A stretch of 64,000 nucleotides of DNA from Symsagittifera roscoffensis (GCF_963678635.1 NC_087065.1:64232553-64296552); one strand, 5' to 3'; numbered from the stretch's first letter, positions 52,889 to 63,279 are shown. Notes: generated by a model from the letters alone, not told the origin. Translations and numbers: made by a program.

Positions 52889-53420
52889 TGAAGAAATGGC
52901 TTCTCGATCGAATATTTTTTGTTGTTTGAGGCAATTTTCAAGTGTGGTCGAATTATTTATTGGTTTTTTGACAAGTGGGTTGAGTTTTGTGAAAAATTGT
53001 TGGGGGCGAATTTTATGGTGATCGGGAGGTCTTCCTTGTCTTTATTTTTATTTGTCAAGTGATCTGGGGTATTTTTGAGATTTTTATACTTTAGGCTAAT
53101 TAAAATGGTCGTTCTTTTACTTTAGGCTAATTTAACATATTTGTTTTGGGGGGTATTTGAGGTCTGAGTTGGGGAAATATTGTTGATCTTTGGGTTATTA
53201 GATAAGGGAGGGTTATGATATTATGGTGATATTTATTTTAGTTGTCAAGTTGGAGTGGTTTGCTTATTTTTGACCTAGAGGTCGCAAAGTTATAGCTATA
53301 GATATGCCTGGAGGTTAATAGCGTTCGTCTAGTTGGTTTGTGTTAGAGTTAGAGAAGGTGACGGATTGGATGAATTCTATTGGCTAATTATGAACTATAG
53401 TCGCTGCGTGTTTGTCAGCA
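52889..53420 (-). other. Non-coding spacer after integrase in element A
   Basis: No long frame is seen. Blocks shared with 2995-3470 of element B, such as 'gatatgcctggag' and 'gataagggagggttat', show it belongs to the element. Confidence 0.4.
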
Positions 53421-53945
53421 GGTTATTTTGAAAAATGAAAGTTCAAAATATTTCAGAGGTGCAAAGATTATGAAATATAAAATTAAAGCTGTTTTTGAAA
53501 TTCGACTTTCTTTAATATTTTAGATTGTGGAATGAATGTTTTATAGTTTTTACGTGGTTGATTTCTAAGTCGTGATGACTCTCTATGTTCTGATTTGTCG
53601 ATTTGTTCTTGGGGTATTATTTTTTCTGTCAATTTTCTATTTTTTCTTTCTTTTTGAGGTATATTTTGATCTAGCTTTTTTGTATTGTTTTTCGTTGTAG
53701 TTGATTTTTTATTTTGGTTTTCGAGATGAATGTCATGTTGTTCCTTTGTTTTATTCTCCGTATGTGGGTTATTTTGAATAACTTTTAAACCTGTGAAAGA
53801 ATATAATTGAGTTAGTTCGCGTAGTGCGTATTCTTTTGGGTAATACGGTAATAGATTGTTTCGATGATGAACAATTTCTTTTTTGTCTGAGTCAGTGATT
53901 TTATATGTGACATCAGTGGGTTTGGCAATTATTTGGTATGGTCCT
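53421..53945 (-). pseudogene. Integrase C-terminal tail of element A
   Basis: Minus-strand reading after a frameshift at about 53945 gives an SH3-like end (PYQIIAKPTDVTYKITDSDKK and a NLLPYYPKEYA stretch), followed by a long Lys/Asn/Gln/Arg-rich tail. It matches 3540-4057 of element B. No chromodomain is recognised. Confidence 0.6.
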
Positions 53946-54966
53946 TTACGATGGGGTTGTAATTTTTAGAGATTCCTTTTTGAGTGTTAAATTGGGTATT
54001 AAAATAAAGGTTCCAATTTTTAAATCGGAGGCTGGTGTAAAGCGTGAATTTATTTGTTCATTAATGTTTTGTCTTTGTAACAACTTTTTTGTTACCTTTT
54101 GGTAAATTTCATTGTGTTTTTTATCTCTGTTTAAAATCCATTCGATGTGTGTACCGGAGGCTAATTTAAGAATTTGTGGGTGATGAAAATGATCTTCATC
54201 GTGTGTGTGTAAAGGTAGGTTATAACAAAATGAGTCTTTATTCGGTTGACAATAACTTTGTGCATTTTTATGAGAGTTTGCTGTAAACATAATTGGTTTG
54301 CGTGGCTTTTGATTAAAAACCATTTCATATGGTGACATTCCTAGAGTTGTCGTGATTTGTGAATTATATGCTAAGGGAAATAGTTTTACATCTGCTGACC
54401 ATTCGGTGTATCTTGTATCATTTCCATTGATGATACATCTAAGATATTCTTGTAGTGAACGGTTCATACCTTCGACTAAGCCGTTTGTCATAAATGACAT
54501 AGTATGATGATTTCATTATTTATGAATTCTGTACCGTTATCTGTAACTAAAATTTCTGGTAGTCCGAATTTGGCTATCCAGTGTTCATAAAGTGTTGTGT
54601 AAGCATAATAAGCGTTACAATGTGGTACTGGGTTAAGTGCTACATAATGTGTAAATGCGTCAACAATTACCATAATGTAGGAGTTTCCTTCGGATGAGGG
54701 TGAAATTGGTCCTTTTGTATCAAATGAAATACGGTGGTTAAAGTACAAACTTTGTCCTCTTTAAAATCTTGTTTTTGTGCTATTTGTTTTTGATTTGGAT
54801 AAGGTTTATTTAGCTGACATACTATACAATCATTGCATAGTACTTTTATCCAAATTGGTGCATTTGGCAAATAAAAATTTTGTATGAAATTTGAATATGT
54901 TTTCTCTGATCCAGAGTGTCCTTTAATGTTTTGTGTATGTGAAATATTAAAAGCTATGAGAATCAT
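53946..54966 (-). pseudogene. Integrase of element A (three frames, small deletion in the core)
   Basis: Three overlapping frames carry it. 54667-54966 has the HHCC zinc domain (KGHSGSEKTYS, CNDCIVCQLNKPYPNQKQ). 54488-54748 has core residues in SFDTKGPISP and VTDNGTEFINNE. 53946-54500 has the NGLVEGMNRSLQEYLR block with the catalytic Glu and the region after it. Between the second Asp and the Glu, about 40 bases present in element B (near 4520-4590) are missing, so the core is damaged. It is a typical gypsy DDE integrase otherwise. Confidence 0.82.
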
Positions 54967-55062
54967 ACTTAGAGGGAGACAGGGAACTGTAGATTCATTT
55001 AATTGGTATTCTAGAAGGTCTGTGTTTTCGTTAATTGTTGTATTATTGAATTTTCGAAAATA

Positions 55063-58000
55063 TCAGAGGAGTGTTTTATTTCCTAAAATAGTTGTATCTG
55101 CCTTGACGGGTTTAGTTTTATATTTGTGCCATGATTTTAGTTGTCTAATTACTGGGTCAAGATTTTGATATTGTTTCAAAGTATTAATTGTAATTTTATC
55201 TGTTGGGGGGAGAAAAATGTTTTCAATTTCTAATTTAGATAATGGAATTGTATCAAGTGGGTCATGGAGGTCAAAAACTTGATTTATTGTGTATTTTGAA
55301 TCGTTTGTTTGTGGTCCTGATAAATTTATTTTATCAGTTAGATTTTCTTTTTCAATTAATAGAAAAAGGTCTTTTTTATGTGGGTGTTGTTTTACTCTTT
55401 TTTGTTGGGTGTTATTTTTTATCCATTGTGAGTATGGAATTGGTTTGAAAGTTGATGTTCCAAGTAGATCAACTTCGTAGTGGTTATTTTGGCAATCTAA
55501 ATAAAGTGGGAAGTGTTGTAGATTGTTTATCTGTGATTGTTCAACGTCAGTTTTTACTGCATATTTGCATTCTAGTCGGGGTGATGTTTCGTTTTCTGCA
55601 AGGTAGAATTTTATATTTTTGGGTATTTCAACTGTAGTTTTACGTGTAAGTAATTCAGGTGGTGTATTTCGACTTAAAGTGTCTGGTAATGCAAGATTCT
55701 TTCCTGCTGTCCAAACTATATGTAAGTTTGGGAATTTCATTAGAATTAGTTGAAATCTATAAACTCGGTGATTTGGATTGGAGTTTTGTGTAAAGAGAAA
55801 GATGATTGGTTTGTGATCTGTAAATAGAACTGTTGGATGTTTTGATCCAAGTATCAGAAATTCATATTCTGTTAGTGTATATATTATGGCTGTACATTCT
55901 CTCATTAGAGTTGAGAGTCGTAGCTCTGCTTGAGTGAATAATCGAGAATTTGCTGATATAAGGTTCATTTTGTTTGTGCCATTGTGTGATTGTAATAATG
56001 CTGCGCCGATGCCAAAATTCGAAGCATCGCACATTGCATAGAATGGTTGATTTGGATCTGGAATTGTATTCGAAATTTGTTCAGTTAGGAGTTTTTTAAT
56101 TTCTTCAAATTGTGCTTGATGTTCTGTGTTCCATTCAAAATTATTTTGTTGTCTTAGTATATTATAGAATGGTCTTAGGTATAATTGCATTTTATAGACA
56201 TATTTGCTTAAGAAATTTAACATTCCAAGGAATTCTTGGATTTTCTTTTTGTTTGTTGGTGGTTGGAGCTTTTCAATAGCATCAATGCGTGATTTTAATG
56301 GAGTGATTGTTTTTCTTTCTATATTGTGTCCTAAGAATTTAACTCGTGTTAAAAAGAAGTGTGATTTATCGGGGGCGGCCTTCAGATTTTCGTTCTGAAG
56401 TATTTTGTGATAGTGTTCTAAAACATTGAATATTTCTTCTTTTGTCTGTGATTGCATAAAAACATCGTCTAAATAGGTGATTGCGTTTTTCTTGAGTATT
56501 AGTGGTCTAAAAATTTTGCTCATAAAAGCTGAAAATGCTGCAGGTCCTATGGATATTCCATAGAATAGGCGGTTGAATTCATATTGCTGATTTCCAATAA
56601 CAAATTGTGTTAAGCGTCGCGATTGTTCATCTAGTGGCATTTGATTATATGCACTATTCATATCTGCGGTTGTAAAGTATTTTCCGTTTATTTTTGTTAA
56701 AATAACTTGTATTGGTTCAATAGGCCAATTGCATTTTGATTCGTCTATTAGTGAATTAAGATATCTAGCGTCTAGAACTATTTTTAATGATTCTCCTTTT
56801 GCTAGGATGATAACAGGGTTGATAAATGTGTTACCTTTTGGTTGTTCTTCTTTGTTTACCGGTGAGATAATATTGTATTGTTCTAAAATATCGAGTAATC
56901 TGTTCACTTTATCGTGTAAATGAATTGGTACTTTACTTGCTCTTTGTTTTTTGAAAACTGCGTCAGGTTTTAATGGGAGATGTAGTGATGAGCTGATTTT
57001 GCCAACATCAAATTTGGATGTTGCATAGACTGATGAATATTTTATTAGCTGTTTGGCTAATTTATCAAATTCGTCTTGTGTTATTTGTGAATGTTGGAAG
57101 TTAAACATTGTTAAAAATTTCTGTTGATTCTCTGTATAGTTATTTATGTTGAATGTAGGTTTGAAATATGGGGTTTTTGTGAAATAATCTGTATTTCGTT
57201 TTTCATTACTTATTATATTATTTATGGATAATTCTACTTTAAGAATTGTGGATTGACAATTATCTAATAATTGGAGTATATTATTTACGCGGTATGCTTT
57301 TTCGTGTATTGGTGATATCGTAGCGTTGGTTTCGCAATAGCCTAAAAGTCCTAAAGGTAATGTTACTTGATAGGGTGTATTGTTGTATACATGTAGAGAA
57401 ATAATATCTGAATTCGAGTTTTTCAAATATTTTATGGATGAAATTGTGATTTTGAAAAACTTATGGATAGGTTTGAATTCAAAATCTGACATATAGAGTT
57501 GTTGTTTATTTTGTTTTTTATCATATTGGTGAACTTGTTTTATTAAAAAATTATATATGTTTCCTGATAGTGGTTTCAGGTGTTTTCTTTGTTGATTATA
57601 ATTTGGATAAAATTTTGAAAAGAATGGTGGTTGTTTATTTAATCTTTGAAAAAATGTTAGGGATGTGTCTTTTGTTTTTGTGTATTTATCTTTGATTAGT
57701 ATTTTACTATTCAAGATGTTGATTGTTGGTATATATTTAGAGATAAATGGTATTCCAATGATATTGTGTTTAATATCAGTGATATGGAATATTTGTTTAA
57801 ATGGTTTATTTAAAATTTTATTTTGTTCTATTGTTCTTGTGGGGAGGAGAAATAATTGGATTTTTCCGTAGTTTATCAATGTTGATCCTTGTGCTGTTGC
57901 TAACTTACTGGAGGTTTCAAGAGGTGTTAGCTTTGGGTGTAAAGTTTTTATTTCATTCCATGTGGGGATGTTTATTATGTTTGATTCTGCTCCTGAATCA

Positions 58001-58113
58001 ATTAAAAAATCTATTTCAAGGTCTGGTGGTTGAAATTCTTTGTTTCTTGGACTTTCTAAAAGAAATGGTATTGTCCAAATTTTTTCTTTGGGTTGTTCTT
58101 TATGTATATTTTT
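55063..58113 (-). CDS. Protease, reverse transcriptase and RNase H polyprotein of element A
   Basis: One continuous frame of about 1015 codons opens after a TAA near 58115. The protease active site FLIDSGAESN is at its start (DSG codons 57991-57999). RT has KQRASKVPI, GNTFINPVIILAKGES, TADMNSAYNQMPLDEQSRRLTQF, FNRLFYGISIGPAAFSAFMSKIF and the YLDD active site (56464-56475). RFLGHNI-like and LGMLNFLSKYV blocks follow. RNase H begins FYAMCDASNFGIGAALLQ, with TDHKPIIFLF later, and ends ALPDTLSR. A long linker towards integrase contains DPVIRQLKSWHKY. A TTG, not ATG, is the first start-like codon, so this is expressed from gag by frameshift or read-through. Confidence 0.92.
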   Translation of the reverse strand, partial: KNIHKEQPKEKIWTIPFLLESPRNKEFQPPDLEIDFLIDSGAESNIINIPTWNEIKTLHPKLTPLETSSKLATAQGSTLINYGKIQLFLLPTRTIEQNKILNKPFKQIFHITDIKHNIIGIPFISKYIPTINILNSKILIKDKYTKTKDTSLTFFQRLNKQPPFFSKFYPNYNQQRKHLKPLSGNIYNFLIKQVHQYDKKQNKQQLYMSDFEFKPIHKFFKITISSIKYLKNSNSDIISLHVYNNTPYQVTLPLGLLGYCETNATISPIHEKAYRVNNILQLLDNCQSTILKVELSINNIISNEKRNTDYFTKTPYFKPTFNINNYTENQQKFLTMFNFQHSQITQDEFDKLAKQLIKYSSVYATSKFDVGKISSSLHLPLKPDAVFKKQRASKVPIHLHDKVNRLLDILEQYNIISPVNKEEQPKGNTFINPVIILAKGESLKIVLDARYLNSLIDESKCNWPIEPIQVILTKINGKYFTTADMNSAYNQMPLDEQSRRLTQFVIGNQQYEFNRLFYGISIGPAAFSAFMSKIFRPLILKKNAITYLDDVFMQSQTKEEIFNVLEHYHKILQNENLKAAPDKSHFFLTRVKFLGHNIERKTITPLKSRIDAIEKLQPPTNKKKIQEFLGMLNFLSKYVYKMQLYLRPFYNILRQQNNFEWNTEHQAQFEEIKKLLTEQISNTIPDPNQPFYAMCDASNFGIGAALLQSHNGTNKMNLISANSRLFTQAELRLSTLMRECTAIIYTLTEYEFLILGSKHPTVLFTDHKPIIFLFTQNSNPNHRVYRFQLILMKFPNLHIVWTAGKNLALPDTLSRNTPPELLTRKTTVEIPKNIKFYLAENETSPRLECKYAVKTDVEQSQINNLQHFPLYLDCQNNHYEVDLLGTSTFKPIPYSQWIKNNTQQKRVKQHPHKKDLFLLIEKENLTDKINLSGPQTNDSKYTINQVFDLHDPLDTIPLSKLEIENIFLPPTDKITINTLKQYQNLDPVIRQLKSWHKYKTKPVKADTTILGNKTLL

Positions 58114-58930
58114 TTAGATGTGATTTGTATTCAAGCATTTTGTTTTGTCATTTTCATTGGATTGATTTGTAGTGTTGATTTCGTTAGTTTCTTGTGCCGT
58201 TTGTGTGGAATGAATGGGTTCAATATAATAATTGTGAAGGAGTTCTAATTGATTTTCATATATATGTGATGAGAAAGGTTGTTCATATATAATAGGTTCG
58301 TAGTCATTTTCGACTGCTATCATATTGATGGAGATAGTGTTTTCTGTATCACTTTCTGAATCTGATGATCCACAGTTTATTTGATTTAGTAGTAGTTTGT
58401 CACTTACTGTGTCATCAATACCTGGGGGGTCTGATGTTATTTCCGGATTTGATTGTACGTGATTAATATGTCTTTGATGTTTAGGTGTGCTACTTCTGTG
58501 GCGATTGTTAGAATTATTATAATGGTTATTATTTCTGTGTGGTGATTGGGAATAATTTCTATAACGATTATTATAACTTGAATGTCGATTTTGTGAATTG
58601 TTTCGTGATCTGTTTTGATAATTATCGTTTGGTCTGTTATAGTTTGATCTGTTATATGAGTTATTCCTTGATCGATTGTTCGGGTAATTCTGATTTCGGT
58701 TGTTTGAATAACTTCTATTTCGACTATTGGAGTAGTTTCTATTTCTATTATATGATGAGTTTCGTGACTGATTGTTTGGATAGTATTTGTTCCTTGATTG
58801 GGAATTAGATCTAGAAACAAATTGTGTTGTATTTGAATTTGATCTGGAGTAGTTATTTCGACTATTTGGTCTACTGTAATGATTTTGTGACGAATTTTGT
58901 GTATTTCTTCGTTCTGGTGATCTTCCTCTT
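58114..58930 (-). pseudogene. N/R/S/Y-rich gag tail and protease lead of element A
   Basis: Downstream of a TAA at about 58930 the same frame stays open for about 270 codons to 58114. The first part is low complexity: repeated NRSRN, SYNRN and NNR units such as RSRNNSYNRSNYNRPNDNYQ. The second part (MIAVENDYEPIIYEQPFSSHIYENQ, from 58323) matches the start of the element B protease ORF. The TAA replaces a Tyr codon found in element B. The frame break at 58114 replaces continuous sequence in B. The arginine-rich tail may bind RNA. Confidence 0.62.
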
Positions 58931-59384
58931 TAACTTGAGTTATATGGTGATTGAGTTCTCGTGTAATTGGTATTGTTCGGAAGTGGTTTTCCTGAACTGT
59001 TGTTGCTGTATACATTTTTGTTTGGTAGATTTTGATCTTTCTTCATGTATTGATAGAATGATTTATTTGGTTCTTTATATTTTTGAGGTTTGTTTTGATT
59101 GTCCTGTTGTTTTTGTCTACATTCAGAAATACTATGTCCGTATCGTCGGCAATAATTACACCATTTTTTGAAAGATGGTTTGCCTTTAAAGTTTGGGTGT
59201 TTTTCGTAAATATTGAGTATTTCAGTGATTTTTTCAACGAGGTCTGTATCTGATTCCTGTATATTATTGATATTTGTGGTATTTGTTTCAATTCGGTTAA
59301 CATATTGTAATTTCAGATTTTCTGTTTCTTCAAGTTTCATTGTGATTTCCGCTTGCTCTAGTTTGTCTACTAGTTTTCGAAAAT
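58931..59384 (-). pseudogene. Gag nucleocapsid region with intact zinc knuckle, element A
   Basis: The frame contains KWCNYCRRYGHSISECRQKQ, a full C-x2-C-x4-H-x4-C zinc knuckle (59119-59160). It is preceded by a Glu-rich helix and followed by a basic, Asn/Lys-rich stretch. It is separated from the capsid frame by a one-base shift near 59400. Unlike element B, all four zinc ligands are present. Confidence 0.78.
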
Positions 59385-60395
59385 CTAAATCGGGCTCTCG
59401 AATTGAGGAGGGATGGGATGCTCTTTTTTTATTGCTATTTTCCTTAATTGAGGTGTTAAGGTCATCATTAAGATTTCTGTCATTTTTGTGTTTTTATAGT
59501 CGTGTGTATTTAATGAATATGCTTTTCGAACTAGTGTTTCGATACGTACTGCTAATTGTTTGATGGTTTCATTTGGTAATCTGCGAATTTCATTACATAC
59601 AACTCTTTGTTGTTGTTTGTTTCTTTCGGAGTCAAACATTTTTGAAAATTCTTGTGTAAATCTTTTCCAGTTTGATTTTATTTCTATAGGCAATACTGAA
59701 AACCATTTTTGGGCTGCGCCGTCTAAGGTTGTCTGTATCAACGCTGTGCGTCGATGTATCCAGTTTTGATGTAGTGGCGTATTAATTGGTTCAGGTCCTA
59801 TATTTAAAATTAAATTTGCTGTTACTGCTTTTAAATAATCTTCTACAGAATATTCAGGGTCTGTTCCTGTGAATACCATTAATGGTTTGTTTGATGTTAT
59901 TGATGATCCACCCATAAGGCATGGATTCATTGTCATTTGTAATGATTCTGCTGCATTTGGCATTTGTGAAAAATTCGAAAGTTGATTTTTTGTTATTTCG
60001 TGTTGTTGAAGGTTATATGGAAGTGGTATTTCATTTTGCATTTGTGTTGGTTGATACGAGTGTGTAATCATTGGGTTTTGTGGCTGAATTGGTTGAAAAG
60101 ATTGTGTATTAATTGGGTTTTGCATTTGTATTGTTTGTTGATTTTGTGTATCTATTTGATGTGGGGAAAAAATTCTATGATATGTATATGGTTTTTGCAC
60201 TCCTTGTCCACGATATTCTTGAGTATATGGTGCAAATATATCTGGTTGTAAATAATCATTATCAGAGGATAGGTAATCCGTTTGATGAGGTGCTTGTTTT
60301 TTATATTTATTCTGTTGAAAGAATGGGTAGTTTTCACTACGATCCTGTGGAGGATGTGAATTAGTTTGAAAATTTACTGAATTGGTTGTTGCCAT
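59385..60395 (-). CDS. Gag capsid region of element A
   Basis: The 336-codon frame holds a Gln/Pro/Asn-rich lead (QMQNPINTQSFQPIQPQNP) and a retrotransposon gag capsid domain at about residues 180-310: MVFTGTDPEYSVEDYLKAV, TTLDGAAQKWFSVLPIEI, SNWKRFTQEFSKMF and RLPNETIKQLAVRIETLVRKAY. The ATG at 60395 is probably internal, because the linker just upstream (frame of 60419) continues the same protein across a shift. Capsid forms the particle. Confidence 0.82.
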   Translation of the reverse strand: MATTNSVNFQTNSHPPQDRSENYPFFQQNKYKKQAPHQTDYLSSDNDYLQPDIFAPYTQEYRGQGVQKPYTYHRIFSPHQIDTQNQQTIQMQNPINTQSFQPIQPQNPMITHSYQPTQMQNEIPLPYNLQQHEITKNQLSNFSQMPNAAESLQMTMNPCLMGGSSITSNKPLMVFTGTDPEYSVEDYLKAVTANLILNIGPEPINTPLHQNWIHRRTALIQTTLDGAAQKWFSVLPIEIKSNWKRFTQEFSKMFDSERNKQQQRVVCNEIRRLPNETIKQLAVRIETLVRKAYSLNTHDYKNTKMTEILMMTLTPQLRKIAIKKEHPIPPQFESPI

Positions 60396-60418
60396 TGGGT
60401 TATCCCAATATCGAGATC

Positions 60419-61678
60419 TTATCTGGTTATTGTTATTTTTTCGGGGGGGATAGTTTGTTTTTGATGAATGTGTGTAATTATAATTGTGTTCCGCAAAATT
60501 ATTTCTTGTGAACGTTCTGCGTGTTTTTGACGTCTATATGTTTGATAATCCATTTGTGAATATTTTGGAGCAACCGAAGGTTTAACGGTTGATTGTAAGG
60601 TTACCTGTGCTAGTGAAGTGTTTGTATTTCTTGGTGTTGTTAAATTTGGACGTATCGGTGAAATACTTTGTTGTGTAGTTGTTGTTGTTTGGACAATTTC
60701 TTCATTTATGAAGTGTGATGGTGTTTGAATATCTTGTTGAGTGAGGTTCCTAGTTCCATTAAGGTTTTCATTGTGTATGACGGTCGAGTTTAAACTGTTA
60801 TTTCGCGTATCCGGTAGAAATGTATTATAGTTTAATGGTGTTGCATCAATGGTTAATGGTACTACTCTTACATAATCTCTTGTATAAGATATTGTACTTA
60901 TTGCTTGACTTGCAATTGACTGTGGGATATTTATAAATGCATAATGAGACCATTCGGGGTCCCAAACGTAGTCTGACTGTTCTGTGATGGCGGTATCATC
61001 GTTTGAATTTTGAGGTCTGAAATTTTTTCTAGCTTGTGAAATTAAATCTATATTATGTGTGAAATAATCTATTATAAACCATGCCAAAATTTTTTGTAAG
61101 TCATGTTTTGTATGTTGTGAAACATCATCTTTAGTGAAATTTTCTTTAATTATATGTAGAAAAGTTGAAAATAGTGTGATTTCATGTCGTACCCTTATAT
61201 GTTTAGATGTCTCTGTCGGTGAGACACTTGGGATTGGAATTTCGTTTTCTAATATTGAGATATAACTATATATTATGGCAAAAACTTCATTAGTGAATAT
61301 GGAGTTTGCTCTTTGTGAGTTATGATATTGTATGCTTTTTATGTATTCTGAGAATACTTTTGAAAATTCTAAATCAAGGTCGTCTGTTTGAATTACATAT
61401 TTGCGGTGATTCGGGTTTGGTGAGCTGAATTCTATGGTGTAGATTCCGTATTGTTGTGTCAAATTACATATATCTTTCAGATAGTGATCAATAATTTGTC
61501 TTTTGATCTTTACATCTGGGAACTCTGTTTTACATGGGCTGATTCCGGGTTCAAATAAATTTAGGAGTAAATTCTTGCAAAGTATATGCTGTCCTCTATC
61601 ATTGGGTGCATCTACGAGGAAGGGGTAGATATCGTCATCATCTGGACTATCTTCACTTGGAGTGTGTGTTTGGCTCAT
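60419..61678 (-). CDS. ORF2 of element A, N-terminal gag-like protein
   Basis: The 419 codons start at ATG 61678, with an acidic start (MSQTHTPSEDSPDDDD). A probably globular part follows (about 20-230: GISPCKTEFPDVKIKRQIIDHYL, YGIYTIEFSS, DLQKILAWFIIDYFTHNIDLISQARKN), then VWDPEWSHYAFINIP and a Thr/Asn/Gln-rich linker. The last part (SVAPKYSQMDYQTYRRQK...) loses frame relative to element B. It overlaps ORF1 by about 26 bases. Position suggests a matrix-like gag part. No family is recognised. Confidence 0.68.
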   Translation of the reverse strand: MSQTHTPSEDSPDDDDIYPFLVDAPNDRGQHILCKNLLLNLFEPGISPCKTEFPDVKIKRQIIDHYLKDICNLTQQYGIYTIEFSSPNPNHRKYVIQTDDLDLEFSKVFSEYIKSIQYHNSQRANSIFTNEVFAIIYSYISILENEIPIPSVSPTETSKHIRVRHEITLFSTFLHIIKENFTKDDVSQHTKHDLQKILAWFIIDYFTHNIDLISQARKNFRPQNSNDDTAITEQSDYVWDPEWSHYAFINIPQSIASQAISTISYTRDYVRVVPLTIDATPLNYNTFLPDTRNNSLNSTVIHNENLNGTRNLTQQDIQTPSHFINEEIVQTTTTTQQSISPIRPNLTTPRNTNTSLAQVTLQSTVKPSVAPKYSQMDYQTYRRQKHAERSQEIILRNTIIITHIHQKQTIPPEKITITR

Positions 61679-62114
61679 TTTTTTGTTTAATGACTATTAA
61701 TAGGTAATTATCAATATGTCTAATTGGTTGTTTCCAATTATATAAATGTACTGGTTTGTATTGCTTTTTTATTCTTCTTTTTCCTCTTTTTGATGAATTT
61801 GAAGTTGTTTCTGAGTCGGAAAAATATAATTGATCGTGAATGGGGCAATTTTTATCTATAGATTCTTTTAATTTATAAAGTTCGTCTAAATTGCTGGCTT
61901 CTGATTCTGAAAATGCGTTTCTATTTTTGGAAAATCTTTTTCGTGTTATTTGTCTTTGTTTGTTTATTATTTTCCTTTTTAGTGTTTGTCGTTTTGTTCT
62001 AATATATCCAACTGTTTGTGTATGAGGTGTGATTACAAGGTCGTATTTTTTGTTATCTATTTCACAGTTGTGTAAAACAATTGTTTGTTTATTTCCTAGA
62101 TTTTTAAATGACAT
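61653..62114 (-). CDS. ORF1 of element A, basic protein before gag
   Basis: 153 codons from ATG 62114: MSFKNLGNKQTIVLHNCEIDNKKYDL... A strongly basic middle (RTKRQTLKRKIINKQRQITRKRFSKNR) is followed by an acidic-Ser stretch (SDSETTSNSSK) and another basic cluster (KRGKRRIKK). It is intact here. All three B copies have a TGA in the basic region, and C has a frame break. The arginine/lysine clusters suggest RNA or nuclear targeting, which is inference. Overlap of its end with the ORF2 start suggests termination-reinitiation or frameshifting. I know of no homologous family. Confidence 0.65.
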   Translation of the reverse strand: MSFKNLGNKQTIVLHNCEIDNKKYDLVITPHTQTVGYIRTKRQTLKRKIINKQRQITRKRFSKNRNAFSESEASNLDELYKLKESIDKNCPIHDQLYFSDSETTSNSSKRGKRRIKKQYKPVHLYNWKQPIRHIDNYLLIVIKQKNEPNTHSK

Positions 62115-63045
62115 AAGGTTTAGGATGAGGGATGCAAAAAGTTGTTAGATGATTTCTATTTTCTTAAATTGTTAGTCCTTACGATTTTTTGGTTAGCTTA
62201 ACCTGGGTCTATTTGTTCAGGGTTGGAGAGAAAAGTATATCAATTCCGAAGAATGATTTTTTACTTTCTCGTGGCTAGTATAAGCTAAGGTGTAATTTTA
62301 CTTAATCTTACTTAGGGGTAATGATTGTGTTCAAGGGTTGGAGAATAGTAAATCGATCCACAAGGTTCAGGTATAATTAGAACGCGAGTAGTTCGTTAGA
62401 TACTATTTTAAACTTACTAAGTCTAAGATTTATCCTGGGTCTTGATAAGAGGAGGGTTCAAGTGAAGGATGAATAACCGAAGTTCTTCACTGTTAAACCT
62501 AATTTGAATGATTAGTTTTGTTCAAAAATTTCTATTAGTCTTGGGTTTTTTGAAAGGGTTGGATAGTGAATCGACGTTTGAGGTCGTTAGACACTAGCTA
62601 AGTGGGTGGGGAGAACAAAATTGTTCTTTTTGATCCAAGGATAGGCCTTGATGATCAAGTTTTTTAAATTTAATTAAATAGAAAATTAATTAAGATCCAA
62701 GGATAAGCCTTGATGATCTGATTTTAAAATTAAGTGAATTTAAGTTTAAAATGGTTTAAATTTGCTTAAGAAAAAGATTTAGTTTTTTAATGATATTAGT
62801 GAGCTTATGATTGCTGTTATGTTTTAGGTGATGAAGCTGGGACAACTGATGATTTTATGATTACTAACAGTTTATTGTCATGCTACTAATTTTTGTTTTG
62901 ATTTTCAATAAATATTTTCCAAACATGTTTTATATAATACTGCAGAATTTTAGGAAAACGATCTGAGATCTTTTTATCAATCGTTATTGTATATTAATAG
63001 TTTTGTTTAGCGCCTGAAATGATTATGAAGATTGACTTCAAGATT
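62115..63045 (-). other. Leader of element A
   Basis: Over 900 bases between the leader ORF and ORF1 contain no ORF. Blocks at 62320-62400 ('ttcaagggttggagaatagta', 'aggttcaggtataattagaac') and 62460-62500 ('gtgaaggatgaataaccgaag') match elements B and C more closely than much of the coding sequence does. The direct-repeat pair is at 62632-62656 and 62693-62717. This looks like a structured packaging or translation leader. Confidence 0.6.
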
Positions 63046-63279
63046 TTATGTTTGTAAATGAAAATCTAAATTCATTGCTAATAAAATTCTAAATATAAAA
63101 GTTTGTGTTGGCTTTTGCCGTACTATCATATAACTATTTGGTAAGTTTCTACTTCGTCGTATGTCGTCTCTGGTTCGAGGTTTTCTTGCAATTCCGGGTA
63201 GTTCTGTTATCGTTCGGAATATTGGCTCTGATCTATTGAGTCGTAGAGACATTTCGATTAAATTATCGTCGTGTAACAT
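63046..63279 (-). CDS. 77-codon leader ORF of element A (intact)
   Basis: ATG at 63279, stop at 63046. The start is MLHDDNLIEMSLRLNRSEP and an arginine-rich middle follows (ARKPRTRDDIRRSRN). The end is TFIFRILLAMNLDFHLQT. It lies about 75 bases after the primer site, so it is the first ORF in the transcript. Element C has the same length with one stop, and element B has both halves in different frames. Most differences are conservative or synonymous. It resembles the basic regulatory proteins of complex retroviruses only in composition and position. No homology is claimed. Confidence 0.66.
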   Translation of the reverse strand: MLHDDNLIEMSLRLNRSEPIFRTITELPGIARKPRTRDDIRRSRNLPNSYMIVRQKPTQTFIFRILLAMNLDFHLQT

